Part shown: one piece after another, positions 61,770 through 64,000 of the stretch
Layout of the letters: the number at the start of each line of letters is the position of its first letter
Position numbering within the stretch: the first letter of the stretch is position 1
NCBI GenBank assembly: GCA_026826555.1
Contig: JAKSZT010053837.1
Coordinates: 3,758,520-3,822,519, forward strand
DNA length: 64,000 bases
Origin: Tolypeutes matacus
Taxonomy: Eukaryota > Chordata > Mammalia > Cingulata > Chlamyphoridae
Direction of reading: 5' to 3'
Made by a program: the position numbers and the translations under genes
Notes under the pieces: model-generated
What the model was told of the DNA's origin: nothing
Seen by the model: only the letters and a program-made list of their open reading frames with translations
Databases searched by the model: none

Positions 61770-62650
61770 TCCTATATGAACTGCTTCTATATCTGAGGAC
61801 TTTTAGATTAGAAAACTGCCAAATAGGCCAGTAACAAGTACAGGATTTAGTGGCTCTGGGCTTATCATCACTGCCTGAACCATCAGCAGCTTCCCAGGAG
61901 GTCTGGGCAAGGGTGACCTGAAATCTGGAGGGACTCCCTCACTTTAAACTTCCCTCCAGAGGCCTTTGCAGAAATCAATTGGATCTGAAACTTGTTTACA
62001 GATGAAGAGTTTTGAAGGACATCTCACTGAGTAGACAGTTGTTCACCCTCAAATGTCTCCCTTTTGTGACTTCCTATTACTAACCCACTCTGCCTTGTGC
62101 ATTTGGACATACCAGGCTGGACTGGTAATGAACTGCTGATTAAATCAAACATCATGAGTGTTTGAAGGAGGAAAGGATAAGAGTTTGAATGATACATTTC
62201 GTCAGCACAAAGCAGCAGAAAAGTGTATAGGAAAAATTACCCTGAGCTAGGGGTCTGAAAGCTATCGTTTCTAGCTTAACCATAATAGTTGTGTGATTTT
62301 AGACAATTTACTTTGTATCTTTAATCTCAGTTGCCTCATCAATAATATGAGGAAAACAGGGTTTTTCTAATGTCACAAATGAGCTCCATCCAATTTATGT
62401 GCTGCCTCAAATTTGTTGGGCCCAACTCCCCCTCACTCCCAACCTCCACCTCTCCTTCTCCAGCAGCTGCTTGCCTAAGTCCTCTCCTCACATCCCCAGC
62501 CATCATAGCCTCCTTGAGGGGCAAGCGCTGGGCTTCCACACTTCCACACAGCCTCCATCACATCTGCCCAGCAGGAGTCAAAGTCCCAGCACCAATGTTG
62601 TACCCAACCAGACTCAAAAAGGCTGGGGTTTCCCCAGCAGCTGCCCAGAA
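61770..62650. other. No gene recognised
   Basis: A C/T-rich stretch at 62400-62660 gives overlapping Pro/Ser-rich frames on both strands (up to 102 codons) with no domain, so these are not called as genes. Confidence 0.5.
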
Positions 62651-62699
62651 CCTGAAAGTCAAGAAGAATAACAAATAATGGGGTGAGCTTTGACCAATT

Positions 62700-63002
62700 A
62701 GAGGTAGGAAATAGGAAGCCACTGACAAATTCCTCACTGCTCCTTCCTCCCAAACCCTACAAACTGTTCTGAGGCGTGGTGGCTCTATATTGCCTCTCAG
62801 GAGATGTTCCAAGGGGGACACTGGCTGTGTCTCTTCGTGAAGCAGTGGCCACCCAGGTAATGCATTAACTTATATTTGTTTACCTTCCGTCATGGCTTTT
62901 CTTCCCTTTTTGACCCTCACTCTTTCTACGCTCAGATTCCACTCTCAATAAAGCCTTAACATATAAGCTTTGTTTCAGACGCTGTTTTTTAGGGAATTCA
63001 GA
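62700..63002 (+). mobile_element. LTR-like 3' end on the plus strand
   Basis: The end 'ctcaataaagccttaac', 'gctttgtttcagacgctg' and 'agggaattcagaca' has the layout of an LTR R/U5 end, with AATAAA and a terminal ACA. The 5' boundary is not clear and no TSD was found. It lies directly before the minus-strand retroviral LTR. Confidence 0.45.
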
Positions 63003-63032
63003 CAAAGGTAAAAGGAGTGCTATGAAGATTAT

Positions 63033-63381
63033 TGTGCTGAAAATAAACAGACTTCAAGGGGGGGGGTACGCAGAGCACATTTATTGAGCTAAAGTTGCAT
63101 TAATGCAGGAGCAGCACCAAAAGCTGTTTCTGCTCAAAACGCTGGGCTGGGAGAGCAGCTTGTATGGTTGGTTGCTTGAGACAAAGGGAAGGTGTGGGGG
63201 AATGGGGAGGGATGAGGGAGACATGAGTTATGATGGCCGTGGGGGTGGGATGGGGACTGTCTGGGCAGGGTGTCCTTGAGGCCCAGTTCATTAATTAGCA
63301 ACCAGGATGTTGGTGTAAGATTATGGCCATCTGGTGAAGTTCAGCAGACTTTGACCGTATCAGCCTGATTTCTTTGTTACA
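63033..63381 (-). mobile_element. 3' LTR of an endogenous retrovirus
   Basis: On the minus strand the element begins TGTAACAAAG and ends TTTTCAGCACA, the TG...CA ends of an LTR, 349 bp long. A polyadenylation signal (AATAAA within 'agctcaataaatgtgc') is near 63080, followed by a G run on the plus strand (63058-63066). The env remnant lies upstream at 63677. The 5' boundary is uncertain: the best purine-rich tract is further upstream, at about 63459-63482. Confidence 0.6.
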
Positions 63382-63458
63382 GTTGTTCTTTCTGGGCAGG
63401 GGCAGGCTCTCTATTAGCACCACAAAGGATCAGTGGTATGTCAATCCTGGTTCACGTA

Positions 63459-63482
63459 GCCTCCGTTTCTTCTTCTTAATCC
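63459..63482 (-). other. Possible polypurine tract
   Basis: The minus strand reads a purine-rich 'attaagaagaagaaacggag' between env and the LTR. Polypurine tracts prime plus-strand synthesis directly before the 3' LTR, so if this is the true one the LTR may begin near 63455 rather than 63381. Confidence 0.35.
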
Positions 63483-63676
63483 CCTGGACAAAATGGAAGC
63501 TCAAATAAATCAAGATGGTTAGTAAAATGATTTATCACTCCAATTTCACGTTCCCTCCTTGGGTTCAAGGGAATTCTTTGACTCCCCAAAGACCACATAT
63601 GGCTAGTTTGGGACTCTACAGGCTGATACCCTAAAGCTACAGAGGAGAGGAGAAAGAGTTTGGTGGCTTTGAGGCA

Positions 63677-64000
63677 CTATGTGACCAAGTTGGTGATGTA
63701 AGTGAAAACAGGTCCGAGGAGAAGGATGGTGATCAGCATGATCAGCGGCGAGACCAGGGAATACAACCAGGAGGTGTTGGGCAGAAACCCCTTAACTGAT
63801 TCCCATATGTCCCTTGGTTGCTGGTTTATGCTGTGAAGCCATTTGGCTTGCTTAAAGATTTCCTGGATGTTGGTCTCGACTTGTCTGGTGATGTTGATCC
63901 AGGTACAAGGATGTGTTGGCAACAGCACAGATGCCTCCTTCTTCTGCCAGTAGGTAATCTTCAGCTAAGTGGTTGTCCGTAGTTATGGCTACGAGGAACT
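63677..64000 (-). pseudogene. Endogenous retrovirus env, TM C-terminus, partial
   Basis: Minus-strand env of a class I (gammaretrovirus-like) endogenous retrovirus, running off the window. The open part (63677-63928) holds a Cys-Thr-Trp-Ile-Asn-Ile-Thr motif with an N-glycosylation site, an amphipathic helix after it ('VETNIQEIFKQAKWL'), and a membrane-spanning end ('LYSLVSPLIMLITILLLG') with a very short tail. The stop is at 63677-63679. Between 63910 and 64000 the reading continues in another frame with the ectodomain residues that precede this motif, so a frameshift lies at the CX6C-type disulfide motif. The open part has only a GTG start. It is an inactive remnant as seen here. Family assignment is by motif only. 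Confidence 0.78.

Noticed and set aside
62339..62821. Pro/Ser-rich frames on both strands
   Set aside because: Open frames arise from a C/T-rich stretch; both strands are open at once, as expected by composition.

Overview
The window is mammalian nuclear DNA, AT-rich and dominated by retroelements, with no gene that I would call functional. The many short repeats with a tRNA-like head (A box, B box, then a variable tail and poly-A) match the tRNA-Ala-derived DAS-type SINEs described from armadillos. The L1 copies have matching 3' ends. Together they suggest a xenarthran, most likely an armadillo; this rests on recognised repeat style, not on a database search. LAYOUT: 1-4.5 kb holds 3' ends of several sense L1s, one inside another, with a SINE. 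4.5-5.5 kb is old sequence with MIR remnants. 5.5-12.7 kb is a long sense L1 with SINEs and two small insertions. 12.7-27.3 kb is mostly single-copy or ancient sequence sprinkled with MIRs, SINEs on both strands and one small hAT-like DNA transposon. 27.3-32.6 kb is an old antisense L1. 33.7-49.06 kb is one L1 split by later insertions: a retrocopy of CCDC91, a complete younger L1 (37.2-43.9 kb) that itself carries three SINEs, more SINEs and a 128-bp retroposed mRNA tail. 49.1-50.6 kb is a retrocopy of CD53. 50.6-56.2 kb is an old sense L1 carrying an LTR, a dimeric SINE and a young antisense L1. 56.2-62.6 kb is mostly unassigned, with two SINEs and an L1 3' end. 62.65-64 kb contains an LTR-like piece on the plus strand, then the 3' end of an endogenous retrovirus on the minus strand (LTR plus the end of env), which runs off the window. 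HOW IT FITS TOGETHER: the L1 machinery explains nearly everything. Target-site duplications (TSDs) can be read around most insertions and give a relative order: ancient repeat, then the 33.7-49.06 kb L1, then CCDC91 retrocopy / inner L1 / mRNA tail, then young SINEs inside the inner L1. Two host genes (CCDC91, a Golgi trafficking protein; CD53, a leukocyte tetraspanin) are represented only by intronless poly-A-type copies. I found no CRISPR array, operon, RNA gene or undescribed multi-gene system. The points most worth a second look are the CCDC91 copy with its open C-terminal frame and a 19-nt junction oddity, the single-stop CD53 copy, the retroviral env edge, a recurring CTCF-like motif in the L1 5' UTRs, and a 196-bp tailless insertion inside an L1.
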